The notes under the pieces are model-generated. The model was given only the letters and a program-made list of their open reading frames with translations. It was not told the origin of the DNA and did no database searches. A stretch of 25,809 nt of DNA from Eubacteriales bacterium. Its GTDB lineage: Bacteria; Bacillota; Clostridia; Peptostreptococcales; Anaerovoracaceae. The DNA is taken from assembly GCA_029098205.1 (NCBI GenBank), contig JAQXNW010000077.1, positions 1 through 25,809 on the forward strand. Reading direction: 5' to 3'. This document shows, piece by piece, positions 1 to 8,102 of the stretch. Numbering within the stretch: position 1 is the stretch's first letter; every line of letters begins with the position of its first letter. A program made the translations under genes and the position numbers.

Positions 1-26
1 ATTAGTGTTCATAGAGATATTTTACC

Positions 27-76
27 ATATCCCCGGTGCCAAAAAGGCTGCTGGGGATATATTTTTACATTTTTTA
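27..76 (+). terminator. Intrinsic terminator of a gene left of the window
   Basis: Inverted repeat ATATCCCC...GGGGATAT (27-34 and 53-60) with further GCC/GGC pairing around an AAAAA loop. It is followed on the plus strand by a T-rich tract (about 62-76). The minus-strand side lacks a comparable T run, so it most likely ends a rightward transcript that enters from outside. It faces the nifJ terminator, which makes this a convergent junction. Confidence 0.7.
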
Positions 77-149
77 CTGCCGAGAAACGTTAGAATCTCA
101 ATATTTTTGAAGCATTCGACTCTATTAGATTAAGCCTTTTGCGCATACG

Positions 150-199
150 AAAAGGGGCTGTTGCCACGAACGATTATTTATCGTTCATGCAACAGCCCC
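150..199 (-). terminator. Intrinsic terminator of nifJ
   Basis: A long, almost perfect hairpin: GGGGCTGTTGC (154-164) pairs with GCAACAGCCCC (189-199), and the inner GAACGA/TCGTTC continues the stem, with a small internal mismatch and an ATTATTTA-type loop. On the minus strand it is followed directly by TTTT. It lies 40 bp after the nifJ stop. Confidence 0.9.
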
Positions 200-238
200 C
201 TGTTTGCATTCCCGAACCGGGTTTATTTCGAGTTCAGC

Positions 239-3200
239 TTACAGCGATTCGAGCTCTTTCAAGTGATCGTAACGCTGCTTAACGTCCGCTTCCGCTTCCT
301 CAAAGAGCTTGTCCGCTCTCTCCGGGAACTTGAGCTCCAGAGAATTGTAACGAACTTCGCCCATGATGAAGTCCTTATACTTTCCATTCGGAGCCTTGCT
401 GTCTACGCTGAGCGGATTCTTTCCGTCCTTCGCAAGATCCGGATTATACCGGAGCAGGTTCCAGTATCCGCAGTCAACAGCTTCCTTCATCTCAAGCTGC
501 GCCTTCGCCATGCCCTTCTTGATACCATGGTTGATGCACGGCGCATAAGCGATGATCAGAGACGGTCCGTTATACGCTTCCGCTTCCTTAATCGCCTTCA
601 CTGACTGCTCCGGATCCGCACCCATCGCGATCTGCGCTACATATACATATCCGTACTGCATCGCAATCTGCGCCAGATCCTTCTTCTTGACCTCCTTGCC
701 GGATGCCGCGAACTGTGCGATCGCTCCGCGCGGAGTGGACTTGGAGGACTGTCCGCCTGTGTTGGAATATACCTCTGTATCAAATACGAATACGTTCAGG
801 TTATTGCCGGATGCCAGAACATGGTCCAGTCCGCCGTAACCGATATCGTATGCCCAACCGTCGCCGCCGAAGATCCACATCGATGGCTTGTTCAGCATGT
901 CTTTGTTCGCAACGATGAATTTCGCGGAACCGTCGTCCAGCTTCTCGCAGGCCGCTGCCAAAGCTTCTCCTGTTGTTCTGGAAGCTTCCGGATCATCAAA
1001 CGCATCAATCCATGCCTTTGCCTCCGGAACCTTATCCGCGATCCGGTAAGCCGCATTCTTAACTTCGTTTCTTCTCGTCTGAACGGAAATCGTCATTCCG
1101 AGACCGAACTCCGCGTTATCCTCAAACAGCGAGTTGCCCCATGCCGGACCTCTGCCGTTCTTGTCTACCGTGTACGGTGTGCTCGGAGCGCTGTGTCCCC
1201 AAATGGAGGAGCAGCCTGTCGCGTTCGCGATGTACATTCTGTCTCCGAACAGCTGTGTGATCAGCTTCGCATACGGAGATTCTCCGCATCCCGGGCAGGC
1301 GCCGGAGAATTCGAGAAGCGGTTTTCTGAACTGAGAGCCCTTCACGGAATCTACCTTGAACGGAACTTCCTTCTCGGTCAGATCCTTCTCCATGTAATCG
1401 AACTTCGCCTGTGTCTTAGAAACAAGCTCGTCATTGACCGGAGTCATAGTAAGAGCTTTCTCCTTCGCCGGGCATACCTGCGCGCAGGATCCGCAGCCCG
1501 TGCAGTCCAGAGCGGAAATGCCGATGGAGAACTGATAATCGCCCATATCCTTGCCGATCATCTTCTTGGAATCTCCCTGCACTGCCGCATTCGCCGCTTC
1601 CTCCTGATTCAGCACGAACGGACGGATTACGCCGTGCGGGCATACATAAGAGCAGCGGTTGCACTGGATGCAGTTCTTGACATTCCATACCGGAATATCC
1701 GAAGCGATTCCTCTCTTCTCATAAGCCGCCATGCCGGAAGGCTCCATACCGTTTTCTGTACCCTTATATGCGGATACCGGTACGCTGTCTCCATCCATCG
1801 CGCCCATCGGAACCAGAATGTTGTTCAGGTAGTCCGTCATGAAATCGTCTCTGCCGACCAGCTTAGCCGGAGCCGGATCATCCGCAGCATCCGCCCAGGA
1901 AGCCGGAACGTCTACCTTATGAACGTTCTTGATTCCAGCCTCAACGGCAGCGATGTTCATATTGACGATCTTTTCGCCCTTCGCGCCGTAGGTTGTGCGG
2001 ATCGCGTCCTTCATGTACTGCTCCGCATCATCGATCGGAATGATATTCGCAATCTTGAAGAAGGCAGCCTGCAGAACCGAGTTTGTTCTTCTTGCGCCAA
2101 GACCGATCTCACGCGCGATGTCCACTGCGTTGCAGGTGTAGAAGTTGATATTGTTCTTCGCAATGTATCTCTTTACCTTGCCCGGAAGTTCCTTATCGAG
2201 CTCGTCATCGCTCCATACGCAGTTCAGCAGGAACGAACCGCCCGGAAGAACATCTTCTACGATGTTGTACTTCTTCAGGTAAGCAGAGTTGTGGCAGGCT
2301 ACGAAATTAGCCTGTTTGATATAATATGTCGATTTAATCGGGCTGTCGCCGAAACGAAGATGCGAAATCGTAACGCCGCCGGATTTCTTGGAGTCATACT
2401 GGAAGTACGCCTGTACCTTCTTGTCCGTATGGTCTCCGATGATCTTGACGGAGTTCTTGTTCGCGCCGACTGTACCATCGGAACCAAGTCCCCAGAACTT
2501 GCACGCAACTGTTCCCTTCGGAGCGGTTACCGGATATTTGCTCGGCTTGATTGAGAGATTCGTCACATCATCTTCAATAGACAAAGTGAACTCTTCCTTC
2601 GGATCCGCCTTCTCGATATTCTCATACGCAGCAAGAATGTCTCCCGGCTGTACATCCTTCGAACCAAGACCATAACGTCCGTGGCAGAGCTCGATATCCT
2701 GGAACTCTGTTCCTCTGAGAGCGCCCGCAACATCTACATAGAGCGGCTCGCCGACAGCGCCCGGATCCTTTGTACGGTCCAGAACCGCGATCTTCTTCAC
2801 GGTCTTCGGAATCGCCTTCAGCAGGTACTTCTTCGAGAACGGTCTGTACAGATGAACCTCAACCAGACCATATTTCTTGCCTTCCGCGTTCATGACGTCG
2901 ATCAGCTCTTCCGCTGCTTCGCAGACAGAACCCATCGCAACGAGAACGTACTCAGCATCCGGTGCGCCGTAGTAATTGAACGGCTTATAGCTGGTGCCGA
3001 TCTTCTCGTTTACCTTATCCATATATTCCGCAATGATGTCCGGAGTCTCCGCATAGAATCCGTTCTTGGACTCACTGTGCTGGAAATATGTCTCCGGCTG
3101 CTCCGCGGATCCGATTTCATGCGGGTGATTCGGGTTCAGCGCATGATCCTTAAAGCGATGTACCGCATCCCAGTCAACCATCGAAGCCAGCGTATCATAA

Positions 3201-3769
3201 TCCCACATATGGATCTTCTGATACTCGTGCGATGTGCGGAATCCATCGAAGAAATGCAGCATCGGAAGATGGCCTGCAATCGTCGCAAGATGCGCAACCG
3301 CCGCCAGGTCCATAACCTGCTGTACACTGTTGGAGCAGAGCATCGCGAAACCGGTCGAACGACATGCCATGACGTCGGTCTGATCGCCGAAAATCGACAG
3401 CGCATGTGTCGCCAGAGCTCTGGCTGTTACATGGAATACGGCCGGAGCCTGCTCACCGGCGATTTTATACCTCTTCGGGATCATCAGAAGAAGTCCCTGC
3501 GACGCAGTAAATGTCGTCGTATAAGAACCAGTTGCCAAAGAGCCGTGAACCGCGCCTGCTGCGCCGGCTTCGGATTCCATTTCGACGATTTTTACCGGCT
3601 CGCCGAAAACGTTCTTTCTTCCCTGAGATGCCCAGGTATCTACATTCTCAGCCATCGGAGAAGACGGAGTGATCGGGTAAATCGCCGCGACCTCTGTAAA
3701 CGCATAAGCGACATGCGCCGCCGCGGCATTTCCGTCCATCGTCTTCAGCTTTCTCGTGTCTTTTGCCAT
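239..3769 (-). CDS. nifJ: Pyruvate:ferredoxin (flavodoxin) oxidoreductase
   Basis: Single-chain PFOR of 1176 residues, the family's usual size. It oxidatively decarboxylates pyruvate with CoA to acetyl-CoA and CO2, passing electrons to ferredoxin or flavodoxin; it acts in the cytoplasm and is central to anaerobic energy metabolism. Visible in order: N-terminal pyrimidine-binding domain with YPITPSSPMAE near residue 30; the CoA and gamma domains; two [4Fe-4S] motifs, CIQCNRCSYVCP near 699 and CTGCGSCAQVCP near 755; CPGCGES near 823 for the proximal cluster; the TPP/Mg motif GDGWAYDIG near 967 with the later NTGGQ. The ATG chosen is preceded by AGGAAGGGAG; an in-frame ATG 30 bp further upstream has no such site. 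The gap to the upstream protease gene is 66 bp with no terminator, so cotranscription is possible. The family call is very firm; the physiological direction and partner are inferred. Confidence 0.97.
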   Translation of the reverse strand: MAKDTRKLKTMDGNAAAAHVAYAFTEVAAIYPITPSSPMAENVDTWASQGRKNVFGEPVKIVEMESEAGAAGAVHGSLATGSYTTTFTASQGLLLMIPKRYKIAGEQAPAVFHVTARALATHALSIFGDQTDVMACRSTGFAMLCSNSVQQVMDLAAVAHLATIAGHLPMLHFFDGFRTSHEYQKIHMWDYDTLASMVDWDAVHRFKDHALNPNHPHEIGSAEQPETYFQHSESKNGFYAETPDIIAEYMDKVNEKIGTSYKPFNYYGAPDAEYVLVAMGSVCEAAEELIDVMNAEGKKYGLVEVHLYRPFSKKYLLKAIPKTVKKIAVLDRTKDPGAVGEPLYVDVAGALRGTEFQDIELCHGRYGLGSKDVQPGDILAAYENIEKADPKEEFTLSIEDDVTNLSIKPSKYPVTAPKGTVACKFWGLGSDGTVGANKNSVKIIGDHTDKKVQAYFQYDSKKSGGVTISHLRFGDSPIKSTYYIKQANFVACHNSAYLKKYNIVEDVLPGGSFLLNCVWSDDELDKELPGKVKRYIAKNNINFYTCNAVDIAREIGLGARRTNSVLQAAFFKIANIIPIDDAEQYMKDAIRTTYGAKGEKIVNMNIAAVEAGIKNVHKVDVPASWADAADDPAPAKLVGRDDFMTDYLNNILVPMGAMDGDSVPVSAYKGTENGMEPSGMAAYEKRGIASDIPVWNVKNCIQCNRCSYVCPHGVIRPFVLNQEEAANAAVQGDSKKMIGKDMGDYQFSIGISALDCTGCGSCAQVCPAKEKALTMTPVNDELVSKTQAKFDYMEKDLTEKEVPFKVDSVKGSQFRKPLLEFSGACPGCGESPYAKLITQLFGDRMYIANATGCSSIWGHSAPSTPYTVDKNGRGPAWGNSLFEDNAEFGLGMTISVQTRRNEVKNAAYRIADKVPEAKAWIDAFDDPEASRTTGEALAAACEKLDDGSAKFIVANKDMLNKPSMWIFGGDGWAYDIGYGGLDHVLASGNNLNVFVFDTEVYSNTGGQSSKSTPRGAIAQFAASGKEVKKKDLAQIAMQYGYVYVAQIAMGADPEQSVKAIKEAEAYNGPSLIIAYAPCINHGIKKGMAKAQLEMKEAVDCGYWNLLRYNPDLAKDGKNPLSVDSKAPNGKYKDFIMGEVRYNSLELKFPERADKLFEEAEADVKQRYDHLKELESL

Positions 3770-3835
3770 TAGAAAGATCTCCCTTCCTTTGAAAAACAAT
3801 GAATGACGAATGAAATTATGTTGTTCTATATTTTC

Positions 3836-4561
3836 TTACACTCTCTCATCGTTTCTGGAAAAACGCCGTACAGAAAAGAAAGCGATGATATCCAGAGCGA
3901 TGATGTAGATAAAGAAAATCGCAGTCATGCCCGAATTCTTCGATGTCGCGCAGAAATCATAAAAGCCATGAAGAAGAATCGGGATCAGCATGCTGAGGAA
4001 CATATACGTCCGGGCAAGCCCTGTCCGTCCCCAGTCTCTGAAGTATTTGGACATTCCATAGTAATATCCCATATAGATTCCGAAAATGCAATGTCCCGGA
4101 ATCGAAGTCAGCGCACGTACGAGAGCCGTCGAAAGCCCGTAGCTGAACACATATTCCAGATTTTCCGCCGCCGCGAACCCAAGCGTCACCGAAGCAGCAT
4201 AGACGACCGCGTCAAAGCGGTAGTTAAATTCGATCGAATTCCAGCTCCCCTTCCGAAGGGCAAAGTGCTTGACACCCTCCTCCGTCACTGCCACAACGAC
4301 GAAATAAAGGAATATGTTGTATGCCAGTGAGTTCGGATCCAGAAGAGATCCCAGAATTCCCTCGCCGATCATTTCAATAATGGCGGCTGGAATAACGCTT
4401 AACGCACCCAGAAAGAAAAGCTTCGCAATCATTCCGGGCGGTTCCTTCTCGATCTTATCCTGCCTGTATACATAAATCAGAAGCAGGATCGGCGGAATGA
4501 CAGCCGCAAGAAAAAGAATCGAAAACGGCGTCATCAATATCGGAAGCAGAAAATATCCCAT
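3836..4561 (-). CDS. PrsW-family intramembrane protease
   Basis: A 241-residue polytopic membrane protein with the PrsW/CPBP-like glutamic protease signature: EE-x-x-K at 94-98 (TEEGVKH), FDAVVY at 116-121, AAENLEY with E133/N134, PGH with H157, and LLHGFYD with H198. PrsW of Bacillus subtilis cuts the anti-sigma factor RsiW at site 1; whether this protein has an anti-sigma substrate cannot be told, because no sigma/anti-sigma pair is in the window. About eight hydrophobic segments are visible. The start ATG has only a weak purine stretch (GAAAG) upstream. A promoter-like TTGCAA-16-TACAAT lies about 120 bp upstream. It could be cotranscribed with nifJ downstream. Family confident, substrate unknown. 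Confidence 0.88.
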   Translation of the reverse strand: MGYFLLPILMTPFSILFLAAVIPPILLLIYVYRQDKIEKEPPGMIAKLFFLGALSVIPAAIIEMIGEGILGSLLDPNSLAYNIFLYFVVVAVTEEGVKHFALRKGSWNSIEFNYRFDAVVYAASVTLGFAAAENLEYVFSYGLSTALVRALTSIPGHCIFGIYMGYYYGMSKYFRDWGRTGLARTYMFLSMLIPILLHGFYDFCATSKNSGMTAIFFIYIIALDIIAFFSVRRFSRNDERV

Positions 4562-4885
4562 ACTAGTTTTATTCGCTTTCTATCTACCTATTATTCCATT
4601 TATTTCATGCGCTATTCCATGTGGAATCCATCCGGTACGAAGCCCATCCCAAAGCGGATTTTAAACACACCGGCTATGTTTTTATTGTACCCTAACTGTA
4701 TTTTATTGCAAGAGTTTGAAATGTACTAAAATTCACACTTAAAGCCGATTCCGAATCCCTGAGCCCCGAACCGCCCTCTCCAAAACTCTATCCTTACTAT
4801 ACTCTTTTATTTTAGCACAGATTCCGCCGTAAAGTACTTTTATTCTATTTATTGAAAAATCAATTGTATTAATAAAATGGAATGC
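4562..4885. other. 324-bp AT-rich intergenic region
   Basis: No ORF with a credible start was seen. It carries the putative prsW promoter (4684-4711) and a small inverted repeat ATTCCA-TG-TGGAAT (4614-4627) in the prsW leader. The mtnN side (4800-4885) is AT-rich, and I see no classic hairpin-plus-T terminator after the mtnN stop. Confidence 0.5.
4684..4711 (-). promoter_or_regulatory. Putative sigma-A promoter for prsW
   Basis: Read on the minus strand: TTGCAA (-35, 4706-4711), 16-bp spacer, TACAAT (-10, 4684-4689). The transcript would have a leader of about 115 nt before the prsW ATG. Confidence 0.6.
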
Positions 4886-5596
4886 TTACTCCGTAAACAA
4901 GTCCGAATTTGACATCATATATTCCACCATACGGGCTGAATGCTCGGCCGCATTCCGTTCAAATTCATCGTAGGAGATGGAAACACTCTCATCCGCTTTG
5001 TCAGAAATCGCTCGGATGACAACGAACGGCAGATGGTTGATCCAGCAGGTCTGCGCGACCGCGGCGCCTTCCATCTCCGTGCAGACCGCATGGAATGTAT
5101 CGCGGATCCAGTTCTTCTTCTCTTTCTCGCAGATAAACTGATCTCCGCTTGCGATCCGTCCTTCCCATACTGAAATATCCGGATCCGCGCTCTCCACGGC
5201 CTTTTTTGCAGCGCTTCGAAGACCTTCATCCGCGGGAAAGCTGACCGTATGAAGCTGCGGTACTTCTCCGGGCTCATATCCGAACAGGACCGCGTCCACA
5301 TCATGCTGCACGAGATCCGTAGAAACCACGATATCGCCGATATTGATCCTCGCATCCAGAGAACCGGCGGCCCCGGTATTGATGACATGTGTCACCTGAA
5401 AGCAGTCCGCAAGAATCTGCACGGCCGCCGCCGCATTGACTTTGCCGACGCCGGAGCGCACAATCACCGCGTCGAACAAGCCCAGGCGCCCTTCACAGAA
5501 CGACATGCCCGCCCGTACGGTTATCTTCGGTTCCTGCATCTGTTCCTTTAGTCTGGCGACTTCCATCTCCATCGCTCCGATAATTCCGACTTTCAT
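4886..5596 (-). CDS. mtnN: 5'-methylthioadenosine/S-adenosylhomocysteine nucleosidase
   Basis: A 236-residue purine nucleosidase that hydrolyses MTA, SAH and 5'-deoxyadenosine to adenine plus the thio-sugar. It is cytosolic and recycles by-products of SAM use. Seen: N-terminal GIIGAMEMEV with the conserved Glu at residue 12, NTGAAGSL at 73-80, TEMEGAA at 173-179 (ribose-binding Glu) and ISDKAD with catalytic Asp199. The ATG before KVGIIGAME has AGGAGAG 8 bp upstream and gives the family's usual length. The longer reading frame (to 5677) would run through the terminator of the upstream gene, so it is rejected. Its leader of about 60 bp holds three GGAATC copies and no clear promoter. Confidence 0.96.
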   Translation of the reverse strand: MKVGIIGAMEMEVARLKEQMQEPKITVRAGMSFCEGRLGLFDAVIVRSGVGKVNAAAAVQILADCFQVTHVINTGAAGSLDARINIGDIVVSTDLVQHDVDAVLFGYEPGEVPQLHTVSFPADEGLRSAAKKAVESADPDISVWEGRIASGDQFICEKEKKNWIRDTFHAVCTEMEGAAVAQTCWINHLPFVVIRAISDKADESVSISYDEFERNAAEHSARMVEYMMSNSDLFTE

Positions 5597-5655
5597 ATTC
5601 TCTCTCTCCTCTGCTTTTTCTCTGATTCCGGGACTCCGATTCCAGGATTCCGGAT

Positions 5656-5695
5656 ACAAAAATTCTCCGGAGAACATCGCTTAGTTCCCCGGAGA
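5656..5695 (-). terminator. Intrinsic terminator of the zinc-ribbon gene
   Basis: On the minus strand, TCTCCGGGGAAC (5695-5684) pairs with GTTCTCCGGAGA (5675-5664) with one G-U pair and an 8-nt loop, followed by AATTTTTG. It lies about 95 bp after the stop of the small zinc-ribbon gene and just ahead of mtnN. Confidence 0.85.
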
Positions 5696-5790
5696 GACCT
5701 ATGCTCCAAACGTTTCCTCCGCTGCTTGGACAAAATACAGCGAATATGCATACTCCAAGCGGATCCAGAATTCAGAACAATTCTTTATTC

Positions 5791-6018
5791 TCAGTTCTGA
5801 ACCATATCCCGGATCGTAACGACCCGCATGCAGTTCGGGCACGCCCAGGACTCACGAATAGATCCGACCAGATAGTCCGCCTGGGACTTTTTCTTCTTCA
5901 AAGAATCCGCTTCCTTCCGGAGCGCGAAGAACTTTCCAACGGAAAGCTGATCCTGCGCAGGATCCATGCCTTTTAAATTACCCTTCACCATTTCTTTCCC
6001 GCAATAAGGGCATTTCAT
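5791..6018 (-). CDS. Small zinc-ribbon protein of unknown function (DUF6487-like)
   Basis: A 75-residue cytosolic protein with two CPxC knuckles, CPYC at residues 3-6 and CPNC at 60-63, consistent with one four-cysteine zinc ribbon. A lysine-rich stretch (36-45) separates them. The architecture resembles the short PF20097 (DUF6487) proteins common in Clostridia; the name is from memory of the family, not a search. The start is set by AAAGGAG 7 bp upstream. It stands alone: its own terminator follows, and the transporter gene ends 69 bp upstream. No function can be assigned. Confidence 0.8.
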   Translation of the reverse strand: MKCPYCGKEMVKGNLKGMDPAQDQLSVGKFFALRKEADSLKKKKSQADYLVGSIRESWACPNCMRVVTIRDMVQN

Positions 6019-6029
6019 ACTTTTTCTCC

Positions 6030-6054
6030 TTTCCTGGAAGACCATTTCCTGGAA
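6030..6054. repeat. Two copies of TTTCCTGGAA, 15 bp apart
   Basis: TTTCCTGGAA at 6030-6039 and again at 6045-6054, each nearly self-complementary (TTCC-x-GGAA). They lie in the leader of the zinc-ribbon gene, directly upstream of its Shine-Dalgarno; a weak TACAAT -10-like hexamer (6059-6064) is next to them. Possibly an operator, possibly chance. Confidence 0.35.
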
Positions 6055-6087
6055 AAACATTGTACACTGAACTCGTTTGCAAAGCTC

Positions 6088-7737
6088 CTACGAAACCGCA
6101 TGCCCGTCTTTAGCAACGCGCTTCCGGATAATCAGAAGACCGATAATTGTAATGACCGTCGTCAGCGGCAGCGCAATCCAGGCAGACTTAAAGATTCCCG
6201 CGATGATATAGCCGACAAAGGAGAACGCGACGCAGGTGAACGCATACGGAAGCTGTGTGCTGACGTGATTAATATGATCGCATTCCGCACCGGTCGACGC
6301 CATAATCGTCGTATCCGAGATCGGCGAGCAATGATCGCCGCACACACCACCGGCACAGCAGGCGGAGATGGAAATGACCAGCATCTCCGGAAGATTTCCG
6401 GAACCGCTGTTCGGGAAAAGTGCAACTACAATCGGAATCAGAATACCGAACGTACCCCAGGATGTTCCGGTGGAGAAACCCAGGAAGCAGGATACCGCGA
6501 AAATAATCGCCGGGAGAAACATCTGGAATCCTCCGGCCGTGTTTTCCATAACGCCGGCAACGAATGAGCCCGCGCCCATAAGCCCGGTCAGATTCGAAAG
6601 CGTCCATGCGAACGTCAGAATCAGAATCGGCGGAACCATCGCCTGGAATCCTTCCGGAATGCAGGCCATCGCGTCGGTGAACGACATTCTCTTCCGAAGA
6701 AGAATATAAACAATCGTAATAATAAGAGCGATTCCGGCACCAAGAGAAAGTCCGTACGAAGCGGTGCTGTTCGCAAACGCGTTGATGAAGCTCTCGCCAT
6801 CAAAGAAACCGCCGGTATAGATCATGCAGATGACACAGGAAATGATCAGAACGATAATCGGGAAAAGAAGATCCATAACCTTTCCGCCTTCCGCGTTCTC
6901 GATTTTCTCATCCGCACCTTCATACGGACGCTCTTTCGTCGTGAACAGATCGTTCTTCTCAATCGCGTTCAGCTCGTGCTCACGCATCGGGCCGAAATCG
7001 AATTTCCCGATCGTCAGAATAAGAATCATGACGATCGTCATCAGCGAATAGAAATTGTACGGAATCGAACGGACGAACAAAGCCAGTCCGTTATATCCCT
7101 TCACATATCCGGATACGGCAGCCGCCCAGGACGAAATCGGCGCGATCATGCAGATCGGCGCAGCGGTCGCGTCAATGATGTACGCGAGCTTCGCGCGGGA
7201 TACCCGATGGGAATCCGTAACAGGACGCATAACGCTTCCGACCGTAAGACAGTTGAAATAATCGTCAATAAAAATGAGGCAGCCCAACGCGAACGTCGCG
7301 AGAATCGCGCCCATCCTGGTTTTAATATGCTTCTTTGCCCATTCTCCATAAGCTTTCGAACCGCCGGATTTATTCACCAGCGCAACGATGATTCCCAGAA
7401 TGACCAGGAAAAGAAGAATTCCCACATGTCCCGAATCCGAAAGCGCGGAGATGAATCCGTCATTCAGAATCGTATCGAGCGTTCCATGGAAATTTCCTTT
7501 TGTGTAAAAGACCGCGGCCAGAAAGATTCCGGCAAACAACGAGCTATGCACCTCTTTCGTGATCAAAGCCAGACAGATGGCTACAAGCGGCGGCAACAGA
7601 GCCCATGCGGTTCCGACCATGGAGGAATGATAATCCTTCCCCGCTTTAGCCGGTGCGCAGGCGCTGAGGACCATGACCGCAATTCCCGCCAGGATCACCA
7701 GGGCGAGAATTTTACGCGTACGTGATGTCTTCTTCAT
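6088..7737 (-). CDS. lysW: NhaC-family transporter, predicted lysine transporter (LysW type)
   Basis: A 549-residue integral membrane protein of the NhaC Na+/H+ antiporter superfamily, with about 11-12 hydrophobic segments and family motifs such as IFIDDYFNCLTVGSVMRP, DATAAPICMIAPISSWAA, STGTSWGTFGI and GVCGDHCSPISDT. A lysine riboswitch directly upstream shifts the likely substrate from sodium to lysine: comparative work on the L-box predicted an NhaC-type lysine transporter, LysW. Start: ATG with GGGAG 7 bp upstream; the longer frame to 8013 would run through the riboswitch. Odd: residues 1-27 look like a lipoprotein signal with lipobox LSAC (C27), ahead of the first permease helix. Substrate is inferred from regulation, not from the protein. 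Confidence 0.85.
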   Translation of the reverse strand: MKKTSRTRKILALVILAGIAVMVLSACAPAKAGKDYHSSMVGTAWALLPPLVAICLALITKEVHSSLFAGIFLAAVFYTKGNFHGTLDTILNDGFISALSDSGHVGILLFLVILGIIVALVNKSGGSKAYGEWAKKHIKTRMGAILATFALGCLIFIDDYFNCLTVGSVMRPVTDSHRVSRAKLAYIIDATAAPICMIAPISSWAAAVSGYVKGYNGLALFVRSIPYNFYSLMTIVMILILTIGKFDFGPMREHELNAIEKNDLFTTKERPYEGADEKIENAEGGKVMDLLFPIIVLIISCVICMIYTGGFFDGESFINAFANSTASYGLSLGAGIALIITIVYILLRKRMSFTDAMACIPEGFQAMVPPILILTFAWTLSNLTGLMGAGSFVAGVMENTAGGFQMFLPAIIFAVSCFLGFSTGTSWGTFGILIPIVVALFPNSGSGNLPEMLVISISACCAGGVCGDHCSPISDTTIMASTGAECDHINHVSTQLPYAFTCVAFSFVGYIIAGIFKSAWIALPLTTVITIIGLLIIRKRVAKDGHAVS

Positions 7738-7801
7738 TTCGACTCCCTTGCTTAATACTACCACTACCTTTATCCCGCGTTCTCCCGCGGAATTCGTATG
7801 C

Positions 7802-7843
7802 AAAAGAAAAAGGAGCGCGCCGCGAAATAAAAGCGGCCGCTCC
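7802..7843 (-). terminator. Riboswitch expression-platform terminator
   Basis: On the minus strand GGAGCGGCCGC (7843-7833) pairs with GCGGCGCGCTCC (7823-7812) with one bulged base, then TTTTTCTTTT. The 3' arm holds GCGCTCC, the exact complement of GGAGCGC (7888-7882) in the 3' part of the aptamer, so an antiterminator that competes with both aptamer and terminator can be drawn. Expected logic: lysine bound gives termination. Confidence 0.85.
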
Positions 7844-7877
7844 TGCAATTCCTGTTTCATAGGCAAATGCACCGAAC

Positions 7878-8041
7878 GATAGCGCTCCGCGTACTCCGCG
7901 ACAGTCAGATCGGTATTAGCCGATCCGCCCAGCAACTTCCGCACTCTGCAGCAGCGGACGCTTCGGCGCCAGTCCCTTTCGATGGTTCCTATATGCAGAA
8001 TCTCCGAAACCACGTACTCTTGACCCGGCGCATCCTCTATC
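7878..8041 (-). promoter_or_regulatory. Lysine riboswitch (L-box) aptamer
   Basis: Reading the minus strand, the segments match the lysC-type aptamer in order: AGAGGATGCGCC, CAAGAGTAC, GAAAGGGACTGGCGCCGAAGC, GTTGCTGGG, CTGACTGTCGCG and GGAGCGCTATC. P1 is closed by GATAG (8041-8037) with CTATC (7882-7878); P5 is CGCG/CGCG around GAGTA. It lies between a strong promoter and an intrinsic terminator, 141 bp ahead of the transporter start. Confidence 0.93.
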
Positions 8042-8056
8042 TTTTTACAAAGTATT

Positions 8057-8086
8057 ATTCTACGCTAAGAAAACAGGGAGTGTCAA
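8057..8086 (-). promoter_or_regulatory. Sigma-A promoter of the lysine riboswitch/transporter
   Basis: Minus strand: consensus TTGACA (8086-8081), 18-bp spacer, TAGAAT (8062-8057). Transcription would start near 8050, just before the aptamer. It lies within 50 bp of the PPK2 stop. Confidence 0.85.
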
Positions 8087-8102
8087 CCCAATGCAATCAG
8101 GT

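Noticed and set aside
821..3772. Two long plus-strand frames (577 and 363 codons) opposite nifJ
   Set aside because: They are antisense shadows of the nifJ codons: arginine-rich, no family resemblance, and no Shine-Dalgarno, while nifJ itself is certain.
7738..8013. N-terminal extension of the NhaC-family gene to 8013
   Set aside because: This stretch is the lysine riboswitch and its terminator; a good Shine-Dalgarno marks the ATG at 7737.
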